Assembly: GCA_950097015.1 (NCBI GenBank)
Contig: CATNEN010000038.1
Location: 22,940,001-23,004,000, forward strand
DNA from: Macrostomum hystrix
Taxonomy: Eukaryota > Platyhelminthes > Macrostomidae
DNA length: 64,000 nucleotides
Direction of reading: 5' to 3'
The translations under genes were made by a program, and so were the position numbers. The notes under the pieces are model-generated. The model did not search any database. It was given only the letters and a program-made list of their open reading frames with translations, and was not told the DNA's origin. This document shows positions 9,422-23,700 of this stretch, piece by piece; the stretch's first letter is position 1; each line of letters begins with the position of its first letter.

Positions 9422-12400
9422 ATGCAGACGGGAAATCCCAAAAATCAACAGCCGCCGCAGCTACTTATGCCACAGCAGCCGCAGCGACCTCAGCGCAGGT
9501 CTGCGAGCTTCCGCGGCTGCCCGCCGGCAGGTGGGCGCCGGCCGCTGATTACTGCTTCGCATCAGCAGGAGCACCAACGGCCAGAAAGTCCGATAAGTGA
9601 GGCTGAATGTTTTTGAAAACGAACTTTCACTTTAAAGTACACTGAAATGGCGAGTCCCAATGATTACGATCACCTCACTCCATTCTTTGCCCTGCCAAGC
9701 TAACACACTCACCTCAGTCCATTCTCTGCCATGCCAAGCCAACACACCCACCTCACTCCATTCTCTGTTATGCCCAGCCAACACACCCACCTCACTCCAC
9801 CCTCTGCCACGCCCAGCCAACACACCCACCTCACTCCATTTTCTTTCTCGCTAGAATTCACTTCGCGAGAGCTAATACACCCACCTCACTCCATCCTCTG
9901 TCTTGCTGAAATTTACTTTCCGAGCGAACATACCCACCTCACTCTATATCCTATGTCCGAAGGACAACAACATCATTCCATGCTACATCCTTGCCTATGA
10001 CACATCACCACGCGTAGCAAACCGACAACATTTATTATTATGAAGTACTGTCACGCAATTGTCACTATCTCTCTCCCTCGCTGGACTCATTGCCCTCCAG
10101 CCATCGATCCGTCGAAGCTGGCTCCTAAACGTTCGAGCTTCTCAGACGCTGCCAGTTTGTCGCCGACGCGTCGCCGAAAATTCGCCACCCCGGCGCCAGG
10201 CGAATCTGAGGTATTCGACCGACGACTTGAGGATTCACTGCGCGATCTGCGTATCATGCAGACGCGACAACTGGCTAGACAGGCGGGCAGCAGTAGTGAG
10301 TTGCCAGCCTGAAAAAAATTGTCTCCTTTGCACAATATCTACAGCAGCTCTGTGATGATGCCCCAGCCACCTCACTCCTCTTGTCTACCCCTTCGATGCC
10401 CCAGCCACCTCACTCCTCTTCTCTACCCCTTCGATGCCCCAGCCACCTCACTCCTCTTCTCTACCCCTTCGATGCCGCAGCCACCTCACTCCTCCTTTCT
10501 ATGCCTCTCTTACCCTACTCGTATTATTTGCATGTGCCCTGTTATGCCTGAACCATCTATTTAGTATGATAAGTGCTGCTAAGCCTGTTCAGTCGCAAAA
10601 GTACTCACAGAATCTTGTCTACAACCTGCATCACTTGACCTGGCTTTATCTGACACGCGATTCTAATTAAAAAAAGAGCTGGCCACACCTACATATTCAT
10701 CATTCGCAGCCAAGGGAGAGTTTTTAGCAGGAGAAAAATTGTCTGTGTACTTTCTAGTAGCGCATCTTAAATTTAACTGCCTGCTAGTCTGATTTCGAAA
10801 CCAAGATCGATTTCAGAAACACTCGAAATCTTCGCACTATAATTTACAGTAAATACCCTGTAATATACTTGTGTGCTTCTATATCTTCATAGATAAGCTC
10901 TATCTAAGCAGATCGCATCAATAGGATTTCGGAATCCATTTCGGCAAGTAGCCTGTATCAGTTGCAGCGCGTTTTCTTTTGCAAGTGGAAATTGCAAAGT
11001 CTCCTTGCTGCTTTTTAACGCTTCTGCTAGTTTGGATCGATTGCGAATTCTCAGTCGCTGCTGAAATCGAGTTTTTTCTAAAGTTCTGCGAACGCTAATA
11101 GGGTACCTATGAACTAGAGAGACATGTAGAGAACAAGAAAATTGGCGAAAGTCTCTTTTTCAGACTCATCCCTGATTCCTTCCCTAGCCGGGTTAAAAGT
11201 CTCATTTTCGTCTTTGAGTCGAAAGAAAGCTTTTTAGCATTTTCTGTTTTAGTTCATCCACTGATTGACTTAATGCTAATTAGGTTTTGCACTTTGGCTT
11301 TCTGATGAAGCCTGGTAGAGTGCAGAGGAGTGGGGTGGATGATTACTTGCGAGGGGTCAGAGAAGAGGAGTGGGGTGGGTGATGCTTTGCGAGGGGTCAG
11401 AGAAGAGGAGTTGGGGTAAGTGATGCTTTGCGAGGGGTCAGAGAAGAGGAGTTGGGGTAAGTGATGCTTTGCGAGGGGTCAGAGAAGAGGAGTGGGGTGG
11501 GTGATTACTTGCGAGGGGTCAGAGAAGAGGAGTGGGTGGGTGATGCTTTGCGAGGGGTCAGAGAAGAGGAGTTGGGGTGACTGATGCTTTGCGAGGGGTC
11601 AGAGAAGAGTAGTGGGGTGAGTGATGCTTTGCGAGGGGTCAGAGAAGAGGAGTGGGGTGGGCGATTACTTGCGAGGGGTCAGAGAAGAGGAGTGGGGTGG
11701 GTGATGCTTTGCGAGGGGTTAGAGAAGAGTAGTGGGGTGAGTGATGCTTTGCGAGGGGTCAGAGAAGAGGAGTGGGGTGGGTGATGCTTTGCGAGGGGTC
11801 AGAGAAGAGGAGTTGGGGTAAGTGATGCTTTGCGAGGGGTCAGAGAAGAGGAGTGGGGTGGGTGATTACTTGCGAGGGGTCAGAGAAGAGGAGTGGGTGG
11901 GTGATGCTTTGCGAGGGGTCAGAGAAGAGGAGTTGGGGTGACTGATGCTTTGCGAGGGGTCAGAGAAGAGTAGTGGGGTGAGTGATGCTTTGCGAGGGGT
12001 CAGAGAAGAGGAGTGGGGTGGGCGATTACTTGCGAGGGGTCAGAGAAGAGGAGTGGGGTGGGTGATGCTTTGCGAGGGGTTAGAGAAGAGTAGTGGGGTG
12101 AGTGATGCTTTGCGAGGGGTCAGAGAAGAGGAGTGGGGTGGGTGATGCTTTGCGAGGGGTCAGAGAAGAGGAGTGGGGTGGGTGATTACTTGCGAGGGGT
12201 CAGAGAAGAGGAGTGGGGTGGGTGATTCTTTACGAGGTGTCATCTTTCAGGCTTGGCTCTGCATCGGGATAAGAATTAAGGGTGAAGTGGGCAGTGTTTC
12301 TGTACTTTTAGATTTTCAGAGACAAACGAATGACATTTGTGTCCTGAATTTAAAATTGCTTATATTGTGTCACGCTTCGGTTCTTCACTAGAAATAGATA

Positions 12401-15400
12401 AAGGATTTCCATATTCGGCTTTTTATCATTGGCCTTTTTAATTTCATGGCATTTTCCCTCATTGTTTAGCAAAGCTTAGATCCCTATTATTCTAACCACT
12501 TGAGTAATTAGTCGAGCGTGGGATTTTTCCCATCGCTAGTTTATGCTTGGCTGGCTCTCCAAACATAAAGGATGTTCACAGAATGAGCAATTTCGGTAGA
12601 AACATTTATAGCTTGTGTACCAGAAATCCGTCTGCAAAGGTTTCGTGTTGTGAGATAAATTTGTTTCCCGAAGTAATGATACATTTTTACAAGCATAACA
12701 TGCTCGCCCTACTCGATTTTTGCTGCCTTTATGCTGCTCTTGAATTCGGAGTGACAGACGCACAACTCGGAGTGACAGACACACAATTCCGGAGTGACAG
12801 ACACACACAATTCATAGTCAGGACACATAGTAATAGACAGACAGAATTCAGAGTGATGGACAGACAGAATTCAGAGTGATAGACAGACAGAATTCAGAGT
12901 GAAAGACAGACAGAATTCAGAGTGATAGACAGACAGAATTCAGTGATAGACAGACAGAATTCAGAGTGACAGACAGACAGAATTCAGTGATAGACAGACA
13001 GAATTCAGAGTGACAGACAGACAGAATTCAGAGTGACAGACAGACAGAATTCAGTGATAGACAGACAGAATTCAGAGTGATAGACAGACAGAATTCAGAG
13101 TGATAGACAGACAGAATTCAGAGTGACAGACAGACAGAATTCAGAGTGACAGACAGACAGAATTCAGTGATAGACAGACAGAATTCAGAGTGATAGACAG
13201 ACAGAATTCAGAGTGATAGACAGACAGAATTCAGAGTGACAGACAGACAGAATTCAGTGATTGACAGACAGAATTCAGAGTGATAGACAGACAGAATTCA
13301 GAGTGATAGACAGACAGAATTCAGAGTGATAGACAGACAGAATTCAGAGTGATAGACAGACAGAATTCAGTGATAGACAGACAGAATTCAGAGTGACAGA
13401 CAGACAGAATTCAGAGTGACAGACAGACAGAATTCAGAGTGATAGACAGACAGAATTCAGAGTGATAGACAGACAGAATTCAGAGTGATAGACAGACAGA
13501 ATTCAGAGTGACAGACAGACAGAATTCAGTGATAGACAGACAGAATTCAGAGTGATAGACAGACAGAATTCAGAGTGATAGACAGACAGAATTCAGAGTG
13601 ATAGACAGACAGAATTCAGAGTGATAGACAGACAGAATTCAGAGTGATAGACAGACAGAATTCAGAGTGATAGACAGACAGAATTCAGTGATAGACAGAC
13701 AGAATTCAGAGTGACAGACAGACAGAATTCAGAGTGACAGACAGACAGAATTCAGAGTGATAGACAGACAGAATTCAGAGTGCTAGATAGACAGAATTCA
13801 GAGTGATGGACAGACAGAATTCAGAGTGACAGACAGACAGAATTCAGAGTGATAGACAGACAGAATTCAGAGTGATAGACAGACAGAATTCAGAGTGACA
13901 GACAGACAGAATTCAGAGTGATAGACAGACAGAATTCAGAGTGATGGACAGACAGAATTCAGAGTGATAGACAGACAGAATTCAGAGTGACAGACAGGCA
14001 GAATTCAGAGTGATAGACAGACAGAATTCAGAGTGACAGACAGGCAGAATTCAGAGTGATAGACAGACAGAATTCAGAGTGATAGACAGACAGAATTCAG
14101 AGTGACAGACAGACAGAATTCAGAGTGACAGACAGACAGAATTCAGAGTGATAGACAGACAGAATTCAGAGTGATAGACAGACAGAATTCAGAGTGATAG
14201 ACAGACAGAATTCAGAGTGATAGACAGACAGAATTCAGAGTGATAGACAGACAGAATTCACAGTGATGGACAGACAGAATTCAGAGTGACAGACAGACAG
14301 AATTCAGAGTGACAGACAGACAGAATTCAGAGTGATGGACAGACAGAATTCAGAGTGATAGACAGACAGAATTCAGAGTGATAGACAGACAGAATTCAGA
14401 GTGACAGACAGACAGAATTCAGAGTGATAGACAGACAGAGCATTTGAAAAATCGCGGGCTAGCAACAGAACGGTGAATGGCTAAAAGCTAACAGTCAAGC
14501 TAGCTAGAAGAAATTCCGTAATTAATCAGCGTCAGCGTCAGCAACAGCAGCAGCAGCAGCAGCAGCAGCATTACTTCAGTGAAAAGTTAACACAGTCAAG
14601 GCGGAGAATTTGCATGGTTTTGCGTAAATTAGCTAACCGAATCAAGGCATAATTAGTGAGAACCGGGTCTTGAAACTTAATTATTTGTCGCAGTGTGTCG
14701 GAGCTGTTAATGTCCGGGAAAATTTTCTAGGACACATTAGCCTCGAGCTGGATCCTTAATAGGCTTCTAAGTCGCTGCATTGTCTCGCTTTTTCGTCTCC
14801 TTCAGGAAAAAGATGCTAGACGTGTCAGGATCTGGTGGGAAAACGGTGGTTTACTTGTGAGCTTGTGAGTTGGGGACAGTTTCACTATCTGTCTCGGCTC
14901 TGAGCTGGAGGCAATCGAGGGCAAACAGTTGGATATCACCCATTCGAATTCTCTCCCAATTTTTTCCAAAAAATCCCTCGAACTATCCCCATTTTTTCTA
15001 AATATCCAATTTGAAATCTCCCCAAAAGTACCAACCCGAATCGTCTTCAAAATATCCGAATTCTTCCCCCCAAATATCCCATCCGAAATTATTCCCATTA
15101 TCGTCCCCGGTAGAATTCTTTCATGAGTATCCCATTTGTAATTTTCTCTAAATATCCCATCCTAGTTTCTCCAGTAAACTATCAACTTCTAGCTATCACA
15201 AAACATCTCGTTCGAGTTTTCACCCAAATATCCAAATATCCTATTTAAATTGTTTCCCTAAAATTTATCCCTCATCAATTTTCGCCTAGTTTCTCACCAG
15301 AATCCCATTATCTGGCCAAATTCTTATTGATCTTAGTCCCAGATAAATGAGGTTGCAGATTTCGTGAGCTCATAGTTCTTGAGTACTTTAAAAAAAACTG

Positions 15401-18400
15401 AATGTAGTCCTTTGATTCGCAGCCTAATGTTGCATTCAATCCTCGAATAAGAGAGCAGCTTTTTTAATTTTGTATTTCTGACTCACTAATCAAGAGAGAC
15501 TGATATTTTTTGTTCCTGTGTCGGTCAAAAACTCGTTTTCATCAGAAGTAAATTTGCCTGTTCTTTATAAATAGAAATTTGCTGCTTTTTAAGTCTACGC
15601 AGAAATCTATTGTAATACCAGAGCATTCCAATATTGGGAATTGGAAATGCAGACCTATTGTTTCGCAGCCAAAGGTATTGTTGCATGGATTAGATATATT
15701 TAGATTGGGATTAAATAACTTCTATTGCTGCAATAGGCAATTGGATTGAAAGCAAACACACACACACAAAACAGAAAGGTAAACAAGTTAACATTTTATA
15801 CTTTTGATTTGAAAATATCGAATTGAACAGAATGCATCAAACGGAATAGAATGGATAAAAGATTGAATGTATAGAACAGAATAGAACGCAGAATAGAATG
15901 GATATACCTGAACGGAATGCAGAATAGGATGGATAGAACATAATAGAATGGATATAACAGAAAATAATAGATTGAACAGAATAGAATGGATTGAACATAA
16001 TAGAATGGATAGAACAGAATAGAATAGATTGAACAGAATAGAATAGATAGAACAGAATAGAATATATTGAACAGAACTGATCAATGCAGAATAGAATGGA
16101 TAAAACAGAATGGATAGAACAGAATGGATAGAACAGAACGGAATGCAGAATAGAATGGATAGAACATAATAGAATGGATAAAACAGAATGGATAGAACAG
16201 AATGGATAGAACAGAATGGATAGAACAGAATAGAATGGATAGAACAGAATAGAATGGATAGAACAGAATGGATAGAACAGAATAGAATGGATAGAACAGA
16301 ATGGATAGAACAGAATAGAATGGACAGAATAGAAGGGATAGAACAGAATTGAATGGATAGAACAGAATAGAATGGATAGAACAGAATAGAATGGATAGAA
16401 CAGAATAGAATGGATAGAACAGAATGGATAGAACAGAATAGAATGGATAGAACAGAATGGATAGAACAGAATAGAATGGACAGAATAGAAGGGATAGAAC
16501 AGAATTGAATGGATAGAACAGAATTGAATGGATAGAACAGAATAGAATAGATTGAACAGAATAGAAGGGATAGAACAGAATAGAATGGATAGAACAGAAT
16601 AGAATATATTGAACAGAATAGAATAGATAGAACAGAATAGAATGGATAGAACAGAATAGAATAGATTGAACAGAATAGAAGGGATAGAACAGAATTGAAT
16701 GGATAGAACAGAATAGATAGAACAGAATAGAATAGATAGAACAGAATAGAATGGATAGAACTCACTGCTTATTTGAATAGTTCTAATTTTGACGGACAGC
16801 ACAGCATTGTAAGCAGGACAGAATGACCAACACATGTACTAAGGAAATGTATTTCTAAAAGTCGCCGCCGTAGCATAAATTCCGTTACAATTGTTGCTGT
16901 ATGGCTTCCGATAAATAATTAAACGCAATCTGCTAATCTTCCCAAGTCTGTCTGACAATGTGAAACTGCTAGAGGTTGTAAGAAGGCATGACCAGATTTT
17001 CTAGATTGACTGTCGTCTGTGTGTTGCGTGACCATTCTAACTACAGCGTTCTATGACAGTTTTTTTTCTATCTTGATGCTTCTAAACAGGCAACATTTAT
17101 AAGATACTAGGAAGCATTCTTAGTGCAGGAGCGAAGCCAGACAATTATCAAAACAGCATTAGCTAGCCTTTGTGACATCCTGAAGCGTATTTTTTAGTGT
17201 AGAAGCAGAACTTGCCTCGATTTTTTCTCTAATTGATTCTTACAACACGACGTTTTGGTTAACCAACGTTCTCATTGTCTCTTTATTTATGAAGCATCTC
17301 AAACTGACTCTCACACAGACTCTCACATAGACTCTCACACAGACTCTCACACAGACTCTCACACAGACTCTTACAAAGACTCTATCATAGACTCAAACAG
17401 AATCTCACAGACTCTCACACTGGGTCTCACACTGACTCTCACATAGACTCTCACACAGACTCTCACACAGACTCTTACAAAGACTCTATCATAGACTCAA
17501 ACAGAATCTCACAGACTCTCACACTGGGTCTCACACTGACTCTCACAAAGACTCTCACACAGACTCTCACACTGGGTCTAACACTGACTCTCACACTGAC
17601 CCACACACAGACTCTTAAACAGACTCTCACACAGACTCTCAAGCTGACTCTCACTCTGGCTCTCACACAGACTCTCAAACTGAATCTCACACAACTCTCA
17701 CACAGACTCTCACAAAACTCTCACACAGACACTTACAAAGACACTCTCATATAGACTCAAACAGAATCTTACAGACTTTTACAGACTTTTACAGGCTGTC
17801 AGAGTTTTTTCTGTATCTTTCTCACCGAATCCGCACAAACTACGCTAACAAGAGCAACACTTACTACTTGACATCGGTTGGTTTAGTAGTATGTAGCGAA
17901 GAGTGTCTTTCCGAAATAATTTTTCGATGAAGAAAACATTTCAGTTTGCGCAACATCCACAACGGTGGCCATAGCGATTCCGGAGGAGCCGAGAGCAGCT
18001 GCTGACTGTCTAGGAGCTGGCGAGGCTGGCGGCGGCGGCATCGGATTGAGGAAGAGAGCTCAAAGCCTTGCTGCAACAATGTTCAATCTGCAAGATTTGC
18101 AGCAAGGTGAGGCTTAAGTACTTGCCGCTAGGCTATTTTTGCTTAGCATTTAAGATGACTTCTTACCAGAAAATCCCACATCCCCATTCCACAAAAATGT
18201 ATCCGATTCCCAAAGCACTGATCTTATCTCCCAAAAACGGATCCCATCTCAATAAAACTGATCCCATCTCCATGAAACTGATCCCATCTCCATAAAACTG
18301 ATCCCATCTCCATAAAACTGATCCCATCTCCATGAAACTGATCCCATCTCAATAAAACTGATCCCATCTCCATGAAACTGATCCCATCTCCATAAAACTG

Positions 18401-20726
18401 ATCCCATCTCCATAAAACTGATCCCATCTCCATAAAACTGATCCCATCTCAATAAAACTGATCCCATCTCCATGAAACTGATCCCATCTCCATAAAACTG
18501 ATCCCATCTCCATAAAACTGATCCCATCTCCATAAAACTGATCCCATCTCCATAAAACTGATCCCATCTCCATAAAACTGATCCATCCCATACCCCAAAA
18601 TGACTGATCCCATCTCCCAAAAAATGATCCATCCCATACCCCAAAATGACTGATCCCATCTCCAAAACTAACTGATCCCATCTCTCAAAATAACTGATCC
18701 CAATTCCCAGATAACTGATCCCAATTCCAAATAACTGATCCCAATTCCCAAATAACTGATCCCATCTCCCAAAATTTTTTATCCCAATTCCTAAAGCACA
18801 ATTTATGACCTGACGAAAAGTGATTTACAAGCATGAAACATTTTTTAGTCTAATGTAAACGATAGCTTCGAGATGGTGATTCCACTTTCTCAGACCATTG
18901 GCTGAAACTATGATTCAGCAAAAAAATCCCTGCAACAGAATCACATGAGCAGTCAATCACACATTCTCACATTCTGCCATTCACTCTTGGGTGTCTCTCG
19001 GATTTCCTTACAAAGTAAATTGCGTCTTTTCTGCATTAAAAATTTTTTTTGGACAGGCGAGGATAAAAAAATAAATTTGGGTCCATTCTTTTCAACTTAA
19101 ACAGTTTTTCAAAATCTGTAAACTCTGGGCGGTTTTCTAAAATATTGAAGAGAAGAGATCTCGTTCCTCAACCTTTCTCGTTCCTGAATCCATCCCTCCC
19201 TCTCGTTCCTCAATCCACCCCTCTCTCTTGTTCCTCAATCCACCCCTCTCTCTTGTTCCTCAATCCACCCCTCCCTCTCGTTGCTCAATCCACCCCTCTC
19301 TCTTGTTCCTCAATCCACCCCTCTCTCTTGTTCCTCAATCCACCCCTCTCTCTTGTTCCTCAATCCCTCCCTCTCTCTCGTTCTTGAATCCCTCTCTCTC
19401 GTTCCTCAATCCACCCCTCTCTCTCGTTCCTCAATCCACCCCTCTCTCTTGTTCCTCAATCCACCCCTCTCTCTCGTTCCTGAATCCCTCTCTCTCGTTC
19501 CTGAATCCACCCCTCTCTCTCGTTCCTCAATCCACCCCTCTCTCTTGTTCCTCAATCCACCCCTCTCTCTCGTTCCTCAATCCACCCCTCTCTCTCGTTC
19601 CTCAATCCACCCCTCTCTCTTGTTCCTCAATCCACCCCTCTCTCTCGTTCCTGAACCCCTCTCTCTTGTTCCTCAATCCACCCCTCTCTCTTATTATGCC
19701 ATTCCTAAAATACCCCCACATTGCATTCGCCACTCAATCAGCTTTAGCTCCATGATTTCCGTGATTAAATTTAATTCAGACTGTAGATTTGACTTCAATG
19801 TGAAGCAATCTTCATGGCAACACGCTTTACGGCTAAACAATGCTCACTAATTTCACTTAGAGAAACATGAAAAAAATCGAAAAATTCGCAAGTTAAAATG
19901 TTTTGCAGCCATCTGTAACTAAAAATCTAATCTAATTTTACACTCCATTCAGTTTCATTTTAAGAGGAATGAAAAAACGATTGACTAGTGCCAGCCAGCT
20001 AAACAAGTAGGATAAATACCTACCCATTTCCCAGCTTCTCATTGGCTGGTATTGGCTAGAATCCCCATTTTCCCAGCCCGCCCAACTCCAAGTAATTTAC
20101 TCCCAAATCGCAGCTCCTTATAAGCGCATCTCTTCCCACAGCCGCAGCTAACAGCAGCAGCAGCAGCAACGCCATGTCAGCCACTGGCCAGTCGCCGCCT
20201 AATTCAACGGGCGCCGCCAATAAGGTAACATTTCCCAACGAGTTCAAGCGGGAGCGAAGGAGGGCCAGCATGCAGGACGCCATCGATGCGTCCAAAATCA
20301 ATGCGGATCTGTACTCGAAACTGGTACGAGCGTAAGCGATCTGTCAATCAATCAATCAATCAATCACTCAGTCAGTCCGTCAGTCAATCAATCAAGCATT
20401 GGGGCAAATAGCAGAGCTATCTATCGCGTTTGCCTCTCGCGCCAAGGTCCCTGAGCTCGATTCCGCGACGAGGCCACATTCATTTGGGGCGCAGTCGCGG
20501 AGAGAAGGCTTGGGGGCTTGTCGTGCAATTGACGCCCTTGAGGGCCAACCTCCAAGGCACAGTGAGAGTGTACACTGCCTGACGATGAGAAAGACAGGGC
20601 AGATGTACACACCTGTGTGAGTGTGTGCCTACGTACAGTATCTGTTTGCGTGTGTGCTCTGGAGTCAGCGAAATGTGCAGAATTGCCTCCTGGCTGGCTG
20701 CGGGTATAGAGTGTCACAAAAAGACA

Positions 20727-20762
<36 letters not shown>

Positions 20763-23700
20763 GTATGTATCTCTATCTATCTATCTATTTCTATTTATCT
20801 GCCTATCTACTAGTATTTATCTGTTCTATTTATCTACGAGCTATCTATGTTTTAATTAAAGCAAATAATGTAAAAACACAAAGATCGTAGACCATTTTCT
20901 AAATGCAAATTTCGATTCCGCAACAGACGTTTAAAACCTGAAAGGTTTTTACGACACTATTCAGAAAGAAACAGCAAATCCCATCTTCGTATTTCACTCT
21001 CTCTCTCTCTTCTCTTCAGTCCTCAGACACTAGCTTCGCTTTCTTTCGCTGAAAATCAATCTGCAGATATTGAATCGTTTGGTTGCATTGGGTAAATGCC
21101 GGATCTCGCCCGATCCTATTCCATCGCCCGCTGTGTTACTCTATGTAAGCTTGTTGTCTCTCTTCTATACCCAATGCCGGCGTTTTCTCTTTGTCTTACT
21201 GGATAGCAGATCTAGATAGACGGATAGATAATACCGAGGAGGGTTCATAGATTTCGTGCCAGTTCTCCCACTCACTCTAGTCTCGATACCCAATCCCAGT
21301 CGCCAATGTCTCGTCACTGCTACTCACCTCCCGTTTCCATTAGTGCCAAAGAATCAATGCTTATGCACGGAGACGGTAGGACAGAATTCTAAAAAAAACT
21401 GATGCAGACTCTCTTACTCGCATATCCACTCCTTCTGGTTGCTCCTTCCGTTGTCGAGTTGATTTAGAACAATGGGGTAGTAGAAAAAATTTACCAATCC
21501 GTCGTAGATTTTGCTTCTCTTGATGCTCATTGTTTATAAATCGGCGAATAAAAGCTCGGAATCACGTTCCGTTGCTTTTTTTAAAACTGTTGTTTCCAAT
21601 ATTTCAAAAACATGGTTCTAGGCCAAAATGGTCTACTTGACTAGCACCGGTTTCGCCTAAAAAAGTTTTTATTCGTTAAGCAGCATTGAAAGGGATCGTT
21701 TTTCAAGCGAGGTCTTCAAATCGTTATCATTTTTAGATAAGATCGAGATACCCGAATAAGTTTCTAAAAATAGCAACAACCCAGTTTTCATTGGCCAATC
21801 AAATTTTGAAGGCTGCTTTTCATCATTGGGATTCCCTGATTGTGTGTCTAAAAATAGCAACATAGGATGTTGAGGACGAAGATGAACAAAATTTTGCCAA
21901 CCCTCTGTCCCGCAGTACAACCAGACCAGCACAACCATCCAGAGCATTCAGGAGGAGAATTTCGGTCAGCTGAACTTTTCGTTGGAATTTCGAGAAGAGA
22001 CTGGCATCCTGACAGTGCGAGTGATCCAGGCTATCGATCTGCAGGCCAAGGACAGCGCCACCGGCCTAGCGAATCCCTACTGTCGAGTAGCCCTACTACC
22101 CAATCGCAAAACTCAAACAACTACAAAGATTCACAAGAAAACTCTAACTCCAGAATTTGAAGAGGAATTCATCTTCGAATTGAAGCCGCAGGATATCAAC
22201 TGGAGTGTGCTGGAGATCACTCTGTTCGACTACGATCCATGCTCAATGGACGAATGCCTCGGTCAAGTCAAGCTGCCCCTAGTAGAAGTGGACTTCTCAG
22301 AGAAGCAGGTCATGTGGAAAGGCATCTGCTCATTGGAGAAGAACACTGACCCAGTGAGTGAATTGCTGCTTGTTATAGCCAATGATAACACAGGGCTGTC
22401 TTTCTCCCAGCCAATCAGAAGCTTTGGCTTGGGGTATAGCCAATTCTAGGAGACTCGGGGATAAAAAATGAAGTGTGATTTTAGCGCTAGCTAATCAGAA
22501 TCTGGTAAGGGCTAGATAAGAAATTGGGACCAGCCAATCATCATTCGCCAGTAAAAACATTGGGCCAAGAGCAAGCAAACTGGAGAGCATTCAGAGATCG
22601 CCAGCCAATCACAGAGTCGGGTGAGGGGTAAGATAAGAAATCCATTATCATATGTCGTAACCAATCGATATCGTAGCCAAGCCATATTTTTTTATAGAAA
22701 ATATGAATTATGCTAGTCTAGGATATCAAAAAAGTCCCAGATACTAATTTTGTAATGTGCGCATTTTTTTATCTAATTGCGATCGCTTGACAAGCATTGC
22801 AGTCCTAATTTTAGGGTGGAGTCGGGAATTTAGATAAAGTAAATATCTAGCCTTTCAGCTATAGGGACATGGGTTCGACAAAAAAGTCAACCCTCCGAAG
22901 GGCACGGAGGAACTGAGCATGCAGCAGTAGACTTACTTTATCGTCGCCGCGATAAAGTAAAGTCATTAATCCCGATGATTTTTTGTGCTCAGCGCCAATA
23001 GAACCACTCGTTATATGCTTGTGTGCACAAATAGAATGGGAAAAACACTATATCTACTCACTAGAGATGCAAGGCTTTGGGCTAAATTAGTGCATGAGTC
23101 TGTATGTCTGATTGACGCCCTGTCTTGTATCGATTCCTCCTATACATTCCACCAACACTTGCTGCCAAACTATAAGAAAGTGCTATGTTTGCTAATAATC
23201 TTTAAACTATTTATCACATCGTCTCATTCACATCGTCTCATTCACATCGTCTCATTTACATCGACTCATTCGCATCTTCTCATTCATATCGTCTCATTCA
23301 CATCGTCTGATTCACATCGTCTCATTTACATCGACTCATTCGCATCTTCTCATTCATATCGTCTCATTCACATCGTCTCATTCACATCGTCTCATTTACA
23401 TCGTCTCATTTACATCGACTCATTCGCATCTTCTCATTCATATCGTCTCATTCACATCGTCTCATTCACATCGTCTCATTTACATCGACTCATTCGCATC
23501 TTCTCATTTATATCGTCTCATTCACATCGTCTCATTCACATCGTCTCATTTACATCGTCTCATTCACATCGTCTCATTTACATCGTCTCATTTACATCGA
23601 CTCATTCGCATCTTCTCATTTACATCGTCTCATTCACATCGTCTCATTTACATCGACTCATTCGCATCTTCTCATTCATATCGTCTCATTCACATCGTCT

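Noticed and set aside
15788-16835. Two frames of over 320 codons on the - strand
   Set aside because: Both are translations of the 19-bp array in different frames, so neither is informative.
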